This document shows positions 8,728-16,337 of a stretch of 49,070 nucleotides of DNA, piece by piece. The stretch is from Phycicoccus flavus (GTDB lineage Bacteria; Actinomycetota; Actinomycetes; Actinomycetales; Dermatophilaceae), in NCBI RefSeq assembly GCF_004025965.2, contig NZ_SAYU02000027.1:1-49070 (forward strand). The letters run 5' to 3'. Position numbers and translations under genes: made by a program. Every line of letters starts with the position of its first letter. Position 1 is the first letter of the stretch. The notes below the pieces were generated by a model, which did no database searches, was not told where the DNA came from, and saw nothing but the letters and a program-made list of their open reading frames with translations.

Positions 8728-8755
8728 AACTGACATAATGTCGATTATCGGCGTT
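8728..8755 (-). other. dif: Candidate dif (XerC/XerD recombination) site
   Basis: Read on the minus strand, the site has an XerC-like arm AACGCCGATAA, a six-base centre TCGACA and an XerD-like arm TTATGTCAGTT. E. coli dif has arms GGTGCGCATAA and TTATGTTAAAT around TGTATA. The dyad ATAA-N6-TTAT and the full TTATGT of the XerD arm are identical, and 17 of 28 positions match overall. The segment is conspicuously AT-rich against its surroundings. It contains the TAA stop of the SSB-like gene. Coding-strand bias changes here, which supports a chromosomal dif; an element-borne Xer site is the alternative. Confidence 0.75.
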
Positions 8756-9140
8756 CTGCGGGAGCGGGGCCGGACGACGTCCCGGACCCCGGACGCCGAG
8801 GCGCCCTGCGCAGTCTGGCGGCCTCGACCTCGTAGCGGCTGACCGGCGCGCCGCCGGCGCGGAAGAAGCGGCGACGCAGCGCCCCCTCGACGACGACCCG
8901 GTCGCCCGCGCCGAGCCGGCCCGCGGCCCGGCGGGTGGCGCCGGACCAGCACGCGACGTCGATGGCGTCGACGCCGGCCCGGGCGACGCCCGGGCTGCTC
9001 GGGCGGGTCACCGTCACCCGGATGGTGTGCACGACGTCGCCGCTCGGCAGCGTGACGGCCTGGCCGACGCCGGTCACCCGCCCCACGAGCCGGACGCTGT
9101 TCTCGTCCTCGTCCCGGTCCTGCCGGCTGTCCGTGCCCAT
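8745..9140 (-). CDS. Single-stranded DNA-binding (SSB-like) OB-fold protein
   Basis: 131 residues with one OB-fold: NSVRLVGRVTGVGQAVTLPSG (~15-35), HTIRVTVTRPS, DAIDVACWSG, GDRVVVEGALRRRFF, ending in an Arg/Pro-rich tail. The acidic DDDIPF-type C-terminus of housekeeping SSB is missing, so this is an accessory paralogue with no obvious partner-docking tail. The start is supported by GGAGGGG just upstream (plus-strand 9145-9151). The last codons and the TAA lie inside the dif-like site. A role in terminus processing would be speculation. Confidence 0.75.
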   Translation of the reverse strand: MGTDSRQDRDEDENSVRLVGRVTGVGQAVTLPSGDVVHTIRVTVTRPSSPGVARAGVDAIDVACWSGATRRAAGRLGAGDRVVVEGALRRRFFRAGGAPVSRYEVEAARLRRAPRRPGSGTSSGPAPAERR

Positions 9141-9440
9141 GTCGTCCCCTCCGTCGTCCTGTTCCGGAGGCCAGCGTCGGCGCCGGGCCGGGGCCCGGAC
9201 CAGGGGGCGCCGGGGATCTGTGGACGACCGCGGCACGGAACAGCGGCTGTGGACGGACGCGTCCGGCCTCCTGTGACGCATGTGACGGAAGGGACGACAC
9301 GGGCCGTCCGAACGGGCCATTTTCGCCCTCGCCGCCCTGAAATCCGACGGATGTGCGCCTATCGTGGGGGCGGAACGCGATGCAGGGCGCGATCCGGGCT
9401 GCCTGCAGCCACAGACGATGTCGGGAAACGAGTCATTCGA
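9141..9440. other. Divergent intergenic region, SSB-like gene to M15 peptidase
   Basis: Contains the SSB gene's Shine-Dalgarno at the left edge and the M15 peptidase promoter at 9337-9365. The predicted 5' leader of about 70 bases carries no riboswitch signature I recognise. No convincing gene was found. Confidence 0.5.
9337..9365 (+). promoter_or_regulatory. Promoter of the M15 peptidase gene
   Basis: -35-like CTGAAA (9337-9342), a 17-bp spacer and -10 TATCGT (9360-9365). The start codon lies about 75 bases downstream, so unlike most transcripts here this one has a leader. Confidence 0.5.
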
Positions 9441-10925
9441 GTGCTGTCCTTCCTCCGGTCCACGCCGACCCGTTCGATCGGTGTGGGTCTCACGACCCTC
9501 GTCCTCGCGGCGGTGGTCATCCCCGCCGACGCGGCCGCGGGCAGCACCGCCACTCCCCTGCCGAGCGCCCTCGGCCAGTACACCGAGCCCGCCTCCGCCT
9601 CGCCGTCCCCCACCCCGACGACGAGCTCGCCGACGCCCACGACGAGCCCCAGCCCGAGCCGGAGCGCCGGCGCGACGCCGACCCCGAGCCCCTCCCCCTC
9701 GACGTCCTCGTCGTCGCCCGCCGCCCCGACGGCCACGCCGACCCCGTTCGAGCCGCCGCCGCCCCCCGGACCCGACGGCGGGCACGCCGAGCCCGACCAC
9801 CCGGCGCCGCTGTCCGGTGTCGTGCTGCAGGCCCAGATCGCCGAGGCCGCACGCATCTCCGCCATCCTGGAGTCCTCCTCCTCCGAGGTCGCGGCCGCGA
9901 TGAAGCGCATGGACGTCCTGTCCGACCGCTCGAACGCGACCCTGGAGTCGCTGGCCGCCGCCACCGACACCGAGAAGGCCGCCCGCCAGGAGGCGCGGGA
10001 CGCCCGCGCCGACCTCGTCACCCTCGAGGCACGCCTGACCCGGGCCCGCGCCGTCGTCAAGGACTGGGTCTTCGACGTCTACTCCGGAGGCGGCGACGGC
10101 GCCGACATCTCCGGGATGCTCGACGCCATGCAGTCCGGGGACGCCGACGCCGGCAACCCGCTCGGCGATCTCGCCTACATCACCGACCAGCGCACCCGGG
10201 CGCTGGCCGAGGTCCGCACCCTGACCGCCGAGCAGAAGCGCCTCACGGCCGCGGCCGTCCAGGCCGAGGACACGGCGGCCAAGGCCCGCGCGCGGATCGA
10301 GCGCGACAAGGACCGCCTCGACGCCCTCATGAAGGTGCAGCAGGCCCGCATCGGCGAGCTGCGCAAGCTGCAGATGGCCGAGGTCGACCAGGCCGGCCCC
10401 ATCGCCAACGCCCTCGTCGGCGCCCGGACCCCCGAGGCCCAGGCCGCCGCCACCCGGCTGCGGGCGGCCCTCAGCGGCTCGGTCGTCGAGACCGCCGACG
10501 TCGGCAAGCCGTGCTCGGACGACAGCGGCGAGTACCCCAACGGCCTCTTCCCGGGCTCGGCCCTCTGCCCGGTGTGGGGATCCCCCGGCGAGCGGCTGGC
10601 CCCCGACGCGGCCGCCTCCTTCAACGCCCTGAGCAAGGCCTACGCCGCCCAGACCGGCACACCGCTGTGCGTCACCGACTCCTACCGCTCGCTGTCCGAG
10701 CAGGTGTCGGTGAAGTCCACCCGCGGCGCGTTCGCCGCGACCCCCGGCACGAGCCGGCACGGCCTGGGCCGCGCGGTCGACATGTGCGGCGGGGTCGAGA
10801 GCTTCGGCTCGCCCGCCCACGAGTGGATGCGCGTCAACGCCCCGCTGTACGGCTGGTTCCACCCCGCCTGGGCCGACGCCGGGGGCCCGCTCCCCGAGCC
10901 CTGGCACTTCGAGTACGCCGGCTGA
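9441..10925 (+). CDS. Secreted coiled-coil M15-family (VanY-like) peptidase
   Basis: 494 residues. A signal peptide (~1-33, hydrophobic VGLTTLVLAAVV, cleavage near ADAAA) is followed by a Ser/Thr/Pro-rich linker (~45-110), a long alpha-helical coiled coil (~125-340, rich in A/E/R/K) and a C-terminal D-Ala-D-Ala carboxypeptidase domain. The zinc motif SRHGLGRAVD and the second site EPWHFEY are intact, so the peptidase should be active on peptidoglycan. The coiled coil resembles those of RipA/EnvC-type wall hydrolases, where it controls activity. The GTG start is inferred from the signal peptide; the frame is open upstream. Confidence 0.8.
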   Translation: MLSFLRSTPTRSIGVGLTTLVLAAVVIPADAAAGSTATPLPSALGQYTEPASASPSPTPTTSSPTPTTSPSPSRSAGATPTPSPSPSTSSSSPAAPTATPTPFEPPPPPGPDGGHAEPDHPAPLSGVVLQAQIAEAARISAILESSSSEVAAAMKRMDVLSDRSNATLESLAAATDTEKAARQEARDARADLVTLEARLTRARAVVKDWVFDVYSGGGDGADISGMLDAMQSGDADAGNPLGDLAYITDQRTRALAEVRTLTAEQKRLTAAAVQAEDTAAKARARIERDKDRLDALMKVQQARIGELRKLQMAEVDQAGPIANALVGARTPEAQAAATRLRAALSGSVVETADVGKPCSDDSGEYPNGLFPGSALCPVWGSPGERLAPDAAASFNALSKAYAAQTGTPLCVTDSYRSLSEQVSVKSTRGAFAATPGTSRHGLGRAVDMCGGVESFGSPAHEWMRVNAPLYGWFHPAWADAGGPLPEPWHFEYAG

Positions 10926-10935
10926 CGCTCCCGGC

Positions 10936-10981
10936 GGGACCGCGGCTGCGGCCCCCCCTCTCCCGGGGTGCGGCCGGTCCC
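10936..10981. terminator. Possible imperfect terminator stem
   Basis: GGGACCG (10936-10942) pairs with CGGTCCC (10975-10981), with a GC-rich interior that can form further pairs. It lies between the convergent M15 peptidase and MFS genes. Confidence 0.4.
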
Positions 10982-11012
10982 ACCGCCACGCCGCGAGGCC
11001 GGCGCCCCCGGG

Positions 11013-12368
11013 TCAGGCCACCCGGTGCTCGCGGTGCTCGCGCACCCCGAGCATGGCGGCGAACCCGGCGGCGAGGATGAGGACGATGCCGAGGATGCCC
11101 CAGTACTGGGTGTTCTCCTCCCCCGTCACCGCCGCGCCCAGGGCGATGAAGAGCGCGAACGCCGCCGGGCTGAGGAAGGACACGACCCGCCCGGTCGTCG
11201 CGTAGAGCCCGAAGAGCTCGCCGCCCTTGCCCTCGGGGACGAGCCGGGCCAGGAAGCTGCGCGAGGCCGCCTGCGCGGGCCCGACGAACACGGTCATGAG
11301 CAGCCCCAGCGGCCAGAAGACGGCCGCCCCGCCGTCGTGGAGGACGAAGATGCCGATGCCGATGGCGACGAGCGCCCCGAGCGAGACGAGGATGACGCGC
11401 TTGGGGCCCAGCCGGTCGTCGAGCAGCCCGAAGGCCATCGTCGCCAGCCCCGCGACGATGTTCGCGGCGGCGCCGAAGATGATGACGTCGCCCGCCGACA
11501 GCCCGAAGGTGCCCTTGGCCAGCACCGCGCCGAAGGCGAAGACGCCGGCCAGACCGTCGCGGAAGAGCGCCGAGGCCAGGAGGAAGGCCACCGTCGACGG
11601 GGAGACCCGCCGCAGGCCGACGATCGAGCGCCACACGAGCCGGTAGGACTGCACGACCCCGACCCGCGGCGCCCGCTCGCGCGGCCGGTCGTGCAGGACG
11701 AGGAACGCCGGGACGGTGAAGAGCAGCGTCCACAGCCCACAGACGAGCATCGACACCCGGATGTCCAGGCCGTCGGCGCTCGTCACCCCGAACAGGCCCA
11801 CGTCGGGTTGGATGAAGGCGAAGTAGATGAGCAGCAGCACGATGATGCCGCCGAGGTAGCCCATCCCCCACCCGAACCCGGACACCCGCCCCACGGTGCG
11901 CTCGGTCGCGACCTGGTCGATGGTCGAGTTGTAGTTCACCCCGGCGATCTCGGAGACCACGGAGCCGACGGCGAGGATGCCGAGGCCGACCCAGAGGAAC
12001 GCGGGCTCGGGCCGGACGACGAACAGCGCCGCCGACAGCCCGGCGAGCACCCAGGTCTGCACCCGCAGGTGGCTCACCGTGCGCCCGGACCGGTCCGAGT
12101 TCTGCCCGAGCACCGGGGCGAGCAGGGCGACGAAGAGCCCGGCCAGCGCCGTCGAGACCGCGAGGGCGGTCGTCGTCGAGTTCGTGTCGCCGAACGCGTC
12201 GTCGACGATGTACACCGAGAACACGAACGTCGTGATGACGGTGTTGAAGGGCTGGGTCCCCCAGTCCCACATCCCCCAGGCCAGGACCTTGCGGCGCGAG
12301 GTCGGGGGTGCGGTGTCCAGCGCCGCGGGACCGGTGAGGTCCGACGGGACGGCGGGCGGTGTGCTCAC
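11013..12368 (-). CDS. MFS transporter, UMF1-like family
   Basis: 451 residues with about 12 hydrophobic segments. The N-terminal WGMWDWGTQPFNTVITTFVFSVYI is diagnostic for the UMF1 (Atg22-like) MFS group, and NYNSTIDQVATERTVGRVSGFGWGMGYLGG follows TM4-5 (residues ~140-170). Substrates of bacterial members are unknown; export is usual. The GTG start has a TACCGT box six bases upstream (plus-strand 12375-12380), so the message is leaderless. It is divergent from rbpA, and the Crp-like box between them could affect either gene. Confidence 0.85.
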   Translation of the reverse strand: MSTPPAVPSDLTGPAALDTAPPTSRRKVLAWGMWDWGTQPFNTVITTFVFSVYIVDDAFGDTNSTTTALAVSTALAGLFVALLAPVLGQNSDRSGRTVSHLRVQTWVLAGLSAALFVVRPEPAFLWVGLGILAVGSVVSEIAGVNYNSTIDQVATERTVGRVSGFGWGMGYLGGIIVLLLIYFAFIQPDVGLFGVTSADGLDIRVSMLVCGLWTLLFTVPAFLVLHDRPRERAPRVGVVQSYRLVWRSIVGLRRVSPSTVAFLLASALFRDGLAGVFAFGAVLAKGTFGLSAGDVIIFGAAANIVAGLATMAFGLLDDRLGPKRVILVSLGALVAIGIGIFVLHDGGAAVFWPLGLLMTVFVGPAQAASRSFLARLVPEGKGGELFGLYATTGRVVSFLSPAAFALFIALGAAVTGEENTQYWGILGIVLILAAGFAAMLGVREHREHRVA

Positions 12369-12477
12369 AGGGTGACGGTAGCGACGCGTGGGGCCGAGCC
12401 GCGGTCGGAACGCGCCGAAGGACGTGCGATGATGTGCAGCCGGGCACCGCCGCCCCCGCACGACCGACGCCGGGCGT

Positions 12478-12495
12478 GTGTGATCCACGTCACAC
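12478..12495. promoter_or_regulatory. Crp/GlxR-type operator
   Basis: GTGTGA and TCACAC form perfect six-base arms around six bases, matching the TGTGA-N6-TCACA consensus of cAMP-receptor-like regulators. Its centre is about 66 bp upstream of the predicted rbpA transcription start, a class-I activator position. Confidence 0.65.
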
Positions 12496-12520
12496 CCCGC
12501 CGGTCCAATCCACCGGACCC

Positions 12521-12546
12521 GGAACAACGAACCCCGGGCGCACGTT
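12521..12546 (+). promoter_or_regulatory. SigR/SigH-type (ECF) promoter of rbpA
   Basis: GGAAC (12521-12525), exactly 18 bases, then GTT (12544-12546). This matches the SigR consensus GGAAT-N18-GTT, and rbpA is a known SigR target in Streptomyces coelicolor. The predicted leader is about 55 bases. Confidence 0.65.
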
Positions 12547-12608
12547 CTCTCACCATTGACCCGGCTGGCGGGAACCGGTCGGGACATCGACACTTTCGGG
12601 AGACTTCC

Positions 12609-12968
12609 ATGGCAGAACGCAGCCTGCGCGGCAGCCGGCTCGGTGCCCTCAGCATGGAGACGGACGAGAACGTCGTTCCGTCGGAACGCCGGATCACCAC
12701 CTACCAGTGCCCCAACGGGCACACCATCGAACTGCCCTTCTCGGTCGAGGCCGACGTGCCTCCCGTGTGGGAGTGCCGGTGCGGCGCCGAGGCCAAGCTC
12801 GTCGGCGGTGGCCCCGAGCCGGAGACCAAGCCGGTCAAGCCCCAGCGCACCCACTGGGACATGCTGCTGGAGCGCCGGTCCATCCCCGAGCTCGAGGAGC
12901 TGCTCGAGGAGCGTTTGACCCTGCTGCGCGAGTCGCGCGGGGAGAAGACGAAGAAGAAGAGCGCCTGA
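12609..12968 (+). CDS. rbpA: RNA polymerase-binding protein RbpA
   Basis: 119 residues. RbpA binds the RNA polymerase beta/beta-prime subunits and principal sigma factors and stabilises the open complex. The zinc-site residues C34, H38, C56 and C58 lie in YQCPNGH and WECRCG. The C-terminal sigma-interaction domain is RTHWDMLLERRSIPELEELL, and the N-terminal tail MAERSLRGSRLGA is also conserved. GGGAGA upstream of the ATG serves as ribosome site. Transcription seems stress-controlled: an 18-spaced GGAAC/GTT promoter and a Crp-like box lie upstream. A long hairpin ends the transcript. Confidence 0.95.
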   Translation: MAERSLRGSRLGALSMETDENVVPSERRITTYQCPNGHTIELPFSVEADVPPVWECRCGAEAKLVGGGPEPETKPVKPQRTHWDMLLERRSIPELEELLEERLTLLRESRGEKTKKKSA

Positions 12969-12982
12969 GACGACATCCTGTC

Positions 12983-13031
12983 GAGCATCGACGTGCCGGT
13001 CACCCCACGGGTGGCCGGCACGTCGATGCTC
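12983..13031. terminator. Long bidirectional terminator hairpin
   Basis: A 17-bp perfect stem (12983-12999 with 13015-13031) extends inward by a T-G wobble and five more pairs (13001-13005 with 13009-13013) to a three-base CAC loop, giving a 23-bp hairpin. It separates convergent rbpA and fxsA. Confidence 0.8.
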
Positions 13032-13056
13032 CGGGCCGTCCGTGGGACCGCTCGCC

Positions 13057-13593
13057 TCAGTCGACGACCTCGCCCTGCACGACGTCCGGCGGGTCCCCCG
13101 GGCCACGACCGCCGGGTGAGCGGTGGACCGGCCCGCCGCCTGCCGCTCCCCCGCCGGGCCAGCCACCGCCGAGCGGACCGAGCAGCCGCCGCGCCACGAC
13201 CGCCTCGAGCCAGCGCCGGGTGACCGGGCGGGTCACCGGCAGGACCATGAAGAAGCCCGCCGCGTCCGTGACGAAGCCCGGGGTGAGCAGCAGCGTGCCG
13301 CCGACGAGGACGAGCGCGGCGTCCGCGAGCTGACGGCTCGGCATCCGGCCGCTGCGCAGGGCCTCGCGCAGCGCCGTCCAGGCCCGGCCGCCCTCGCGGC
13401 GGACGATGACGGCGCCGATGAGCGACTCCACGAGCAGCAGCCCGAACGTCGGCCACCCGCCGATGGTCCGGCCGACGGCGATGATCACCGCGATCTCGAC
13501 CATCGGGACCAGGAGGATGGCCAAAAAGATCCAGCGGAGGACCCCGCCGCGGCGCCAGCGGGCCGTGGTCGACGTCGCGCCGGCGGGGCTCAC
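13057..13593 (-). CDS. fxsA: FxsA family membrane protein
   Basis: 178 residues. FxsA proteins are small membrane proteins; E. coli FxsA relieves F exclusion of phage T7. The sequence IFLAILLVPMVEIAVIIAVG forms TM1, GGWPTFGLLLVESLIGAVIV TM2, and ALVLVGGTLLLTPGFVTDAAG is the family's conserved third segment. The C-terminal ~40 residues are Gly/Pro-rich and cytoplasmic. I chose the GTG that overlaps the ppm1 stop as GTGA; another GTG lies 12 bases upstream. It is the last gene of the kamD-to-fxsA string. Confidence 0.88.
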   Translation of the reverse strand: MSPAGATSTTARWRRGGVLRWIFLAILLVPMVEIAVIIAVGRTIGGWPTFGLLLVESLIGAVIVRREGGRAWTALREALRSGRMPSRQLADAALVLVGGTLLLTPGFVTDAAGFFMVLPVTRPVTRRWLEAVVARRLLGPLGGGWPGGGAAGGGPVHRSPGGRGPGDPPDVVQGEVVD

Positions 13594-14384
13594 AGGTCGT
13601 GCCACCGCTCCGGCCGGGCGGCGGCGTCGCGCAGCTGGGCCGCACGGTGACGCACCCCCCAGCCGGTGATCCGGCGCAACGACTCGGTGGCGACGTCCGG
13701 GCTCATCTTCGACTGCCCGACCTCGCGCTCGACGAAGGTGATCGGGACCTCGACGACGGTGAGCCCGCCGCGCACCGCGCGCCAGGTGAGGTCGGCCTGG
13801 AAGCAGTAGCCCTGCGAGGCGACGTCGTCCAGACCCATCGCGCGCAGCGCGTCGGCCCGGTAGACGCGGTAGCCGGCCGTCGCGTCGTTGACCGGCATGC
13901 CGAGCAGCACCTTGACGTAGAGGTTGCCGCCCACCGACAGCGCCTTGCGGTGCAGCGGCCAGTTGACGACCCGCCCGCCGCGCACCCAGCGCGACCCGAT
14001 GACCAGGTCGGCGTGCTCGGCGGCGTTGAGCAGGGCCGGCAGGTGCTCGGGCCGGTGCGAGCCGTCGGCGTCCATCTCGACGAGCGTGTCGTAGCCCGCC
14101 TCCAGGGCCCAGCGGAAGCCGGCGAGGTACGCGGCGCCCAGGCCCTCCTTGCGGGTCCGGTGCAGGACGTGCACCTGCGGGTCCGCGGCGGCGAGCTCGT
14201 CGGCGACGTCGCCGGTGCCGTCCGGGGAGGCGTCGTCCAGGACGACGACGTCGGCCTCGGGCAGGGCGGCGCGGACACCGCGGACCGCGACCGGGAGGGT
14301 CTCCCGCTCGTTGTACGTGGGGATGAGCACCGCCACCCGCTGGATGGGCGCTCGGTCAGGCTCGGGCAAGATCGCGGTCCTCAC
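13590..14384 (-). CDS. ppm1: Polyprenol-phosphate mannosyltransferase (Ppm1/DPM1-type GT2)
   Basis: 264 residues of the GT2 fold: VAVLIPTYNERETLP, VVVLDDASPDGTGD (nucleotide-binding Asp pair), VEMDADGSHRPEHLP (DxD-like metal site), SRWVRGGRVVNWP, and FVEREVGQSKMS near the C-terminus, all characteristic of dolichol/polyprenol-phosphate mannose synthases. It would charge polyprenol phosphate with mannose for glycolipid or protein mannosylation. In mycobacteria Ppm1 is partnered or fused with Lnt, and here it directly follows lnt. The GTG start overlaps lnt by 29 bases; a TTG at 14369 is an alternative. Confidence 0.88.
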   Translation of the reverse strand: MRTAILPEPDRAPIQRVAVLIPTYNERETLPVAVRGVRAALPEADVVVLDDASPDGTGDVADELAAADPQVHVLHRTRKEGLGAAYLAGFRWALEAGYDTLVEMDADGSHRPEHLPALLNAAEHADLVIGSRWVRGGRVVNWPLHRKALSVGGNLYVKVLLGMPVNDATAGYRVYRADALRAMGLDDVASQGYCFQADLTWRAVRGGLTVVEVPITFVEREVGQSKMSPDVATESLRRITGWGVRHRAAQLRDAAARPERWHDL

Positions 14385-15948
14385 TCGCGGGATCGGTCCG
14401 CGCCACCCTAGCGCGGCGGCCGTCACGCACCGCGCCCAGCACCAGCAGCGCGAGGAGCGCCGTGGCGAGGGTCTGCGGCACCGGTCCGAGCCGGTCCGAG
14501 GGCGTCGTCTCGCTGCGCACCGTGAGGTCGGCGGTGCGCTGCGCCGGGGTGAAGAGGCCGGTCTTCTCGGTGACGGTGCCGTCGGGGGCGACGAACCCGG
14601 AGACCCCCACGGTCGAGACGTGGACGACGCTCCGACCGTGCTCGATGGCCCGGATACGGGAGATGGCGAACTGCTGCTCGGACTCGGCGGTGAAGCCGAA
14701 GGTGGCGTTGTTGGTCTGGACGAGGATCAGCGAGTCCCGGCCGCCCGCGGCCGCCACGCTGTCGCGCATGAGCCCGTCGTAGGCGACCTCGAAGCAGATC
14801 GTCGGCAGGGCGGCGTACGCCCCGCCGGGGGCCGGGACCGTGAAGACCCCGATCCTGTCGCCGGCGACGAAGTTGCCCGCGAGGTCGGCGGCCGAGGTGA
14901 ACATCCGGAAGAACTCGCGGTGCGGGATGTACTCGGCGAACGGCACGGGGTGGAGCTTGACGTACTCCTGCGGCGGCCCGCCCGACCCGTCGTAGAACAG
15001 CGAGACGTTCGAGCTGCGGCCCGGCGGCTCGGCGAGGACGGCCCCGACGACGAGCGGGACGCCGACGGCCTCCTGCGCCTGCTGGATCTCCAGCGCGGCG
15101 TCGGCGTTGCGCAGCGGGTCGATGTCCGAGGCGTTCTCCGGCCACACGACGAGGGTGAGGTCCTGCGGCTCCTGCTCGGCCAGCGCCAGCGTGCCCCGGA
15201 CGTGGTTGTCGAGGACGGCGCGGCGCTGGGCGTTGAACTCGAGGCCGGCGGTCGGCACGTCGCCCTGGACGAACCCGACCCGCTCGGTGCGCCCGGCGGT
15301 GGGCAGGGAGATCGCGAGCGGGGCGAGGAGGACCGCCGCCGCGAGGAGCAGCGGGACCGGGGCCGCGAGCCGCGGCCCGCGGACGAGGCACGCGGCCCCG
15401 AGCAGCAGCAGGGTCCCGACGAGCGCCACCCCGAACGTCACGCCGGGCGCGCCGAGCCACCGGGCCAGGTGCGCCAGCGGGCTGTCGGCCTGGCTGAAGG
15501 CGAGCCGCGCCCACGGGAAGCCGCCGTACGGCGTCGTCGAGCGCGCCCACTCCTGGGCCACCCACCCCAGCGGGACGAGCGCGTACGCCGCCCGGAGGTG
15601 ACCGGCGGCGACGAGGCGACGGCCGGCGAACCCGGTGAGCGCCCCCTGGAGGGCGATGTAGAGGGCCTGGAGGACCGCGAGGGCGAACCAGGGCAGCAGG
15701 CCGACGTAGACGCCGGACCAGGACAGCGTCGGGACGAAGAACCCGAGGCCGGCCAGGAGGCCGAGGAGGAAGCCGCGGGGACCACCGGCGCGCAGGGTGA
15801 GCCCCCCGAGGAGGGCCACGCCCACGGGCGCGAGCCACCACAGGTCGTGGTCGGGGAAGGACAGCCAGAGCAGGAGGCCCGCGACGACGGCCGCGAGGCC
15901 CTGCGCGGGCAGGCGGAGCGCGGGGGGCACGCGCTCACGGTAGGTCAC
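14356..15948 (-). CDS. lnt: Apolipoprotein N-acyltransferase
   Basis: 530 residues. About eight hydrophobic segments (to ~residue 215) precede a periplasmic-side nitrilase domain. The catalytic triad candidates are E271 in VVWPENASD, K331 in YVKLHPVPFAEY and C385 in ICFEVAYDG. Lnt adds the third acyl chain to the N-terminal cysteine of lipoproteins. The GTG is chosen because it overlaps the kal stop as GTGA. It sits in the usual actinobacterial lnt-ppm1-fxsA order but is preceded, with overlap, by lysine-degradation genes. Confidence 0.92.
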   Translation of the reverse strand: MTYRERVPPALRLPAQGLAAVVAGLLLWLSFPDHDLWWLAPVGVALLGGLTLRAGGPRGFLLGLLAGLGFFVPTLSWSGVYVGLLPWFALAVLQALYIALQGALTGFAGRRLVAAGHLRAAYALVPLGWVAQEWARSTTPYGGFPWARLAFSQADSPLAHLARWLGAPGVTFGVALVGTLLLLGAACLVRGPRLAAPVPLLLAAAVLLAPLAISLPTAGRTERVGFVQGDVPTAGLEFNAQRRAVLDNHVRGTLALAEQEPQDLTLVVWPENASDIDPLRNADAALEIQQAQEAVGVPLVVGAVLAEPPGRSSNVSLFYDGSGGPPQEYVKLHPVPFAEYIPHREFFRMFTSAADLAGNFVAGDRIGVFTVPAPGGAYAALPTICFEVAYDGLMRDSVAAAGGRDSLILVQTNNATFGFTAESEQQFAISRIRAIEHGRSVVHVSTVGVSGFVAPDGTVTEKTGLFTPAQRTADLTVRSETTPSDRLGPVPQTLATALLALLVLGAVRDGRRARVARTDPASEDRDLARA

Positions 15949-16337
15949 CCGGCTGGAGGGACCACGACCACCCCGCGGGCGGTCGTCGCGAGCAGCGGAG
16001 GGTCCAGCACGTCGGCGGCCGACGCCCCGCGCTCCGGCGCGCCGCGGCCCACGACCCGCACGGCGAACTCCATCTCCCGCGAGCGGGTGCCCACCCGGAC
16101 GATGCGCGCCTCGACCTCGATGACGTCGCCGGCCCGGACGGGGGCGAGGAACTGGACGTCGGAGTAGGAGGCGAACAGCCCCTCGTCCACGTCGGTGACG
16201 ATGCACATCTCGGTGGCGACGTCCCCGAAGGCGGCGAGGCTGTAGGCCCCGTCGACGAGGTTGCCGGCGTAGTGGGCGTGGCTGTAGGGCACGTACCGGC
16301 GGTGGGTGACGGTGCGGCCGACCTCGGCGCGGGTCAT
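15945..16337 (-). CDS. kal: 3-aminobutyryl-CoA ammonia-lyase (hot-dog fold)
   Basis: 130 residues of hot-dog fold. RYVPYSHAHYAGNLVDGAYSL and FGDVATEMCIVTDVDEGLFASYSDVQF match the Kal family rather than general thioesterases. Kal removes ammonia from L-3-aminobutyryl-CoA to give crotonyl-CoA, the last specific step of the beta-lysine route. The ATG overlaps the kamE stop as ATGA and the stop overlaps the lnt start, so it is translationally tied on both sides. The assignment rests on family features and on the kamDE context together. Confidence 0.87.
   Translation of the reverse strand: MTRAEVGRTVTHRRYVPYSHAHYAGNLVDGAYSLAAFGDVATEMCIVTDVDEGLFASYSDVQFLAPVRAGDVIEVEARIVRVGTRSREMEFAVRVVGRGAPERGASAADVLDPPLLATTARGVVVVPPAG

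Noticed and set aside
8699-8760. AT-rich motif as a phage attachment site or terminator
   Set aside because: No integrase gene, direct repeat or second copy is visible in the window, and the sequence fits the Xer dif layout better than a hairpin terminator.
9366-9440. Possible c-di-AMP (ydaO-type) riboswitch in the leader of the M15 peptidase gene
   Set aside because: Wall-hydrolase genes often carry one, but the conserved ydaO sequence blocks could not be found here.
9590-9740. Repetitive CCGACG/CCCAGC-rich stretch resembling a tandem DNA repeat
   Set aside because: It encodes the Ser/Thr/Pro linker of the secreted M15 peptidase; the units are irregular at DNA level.
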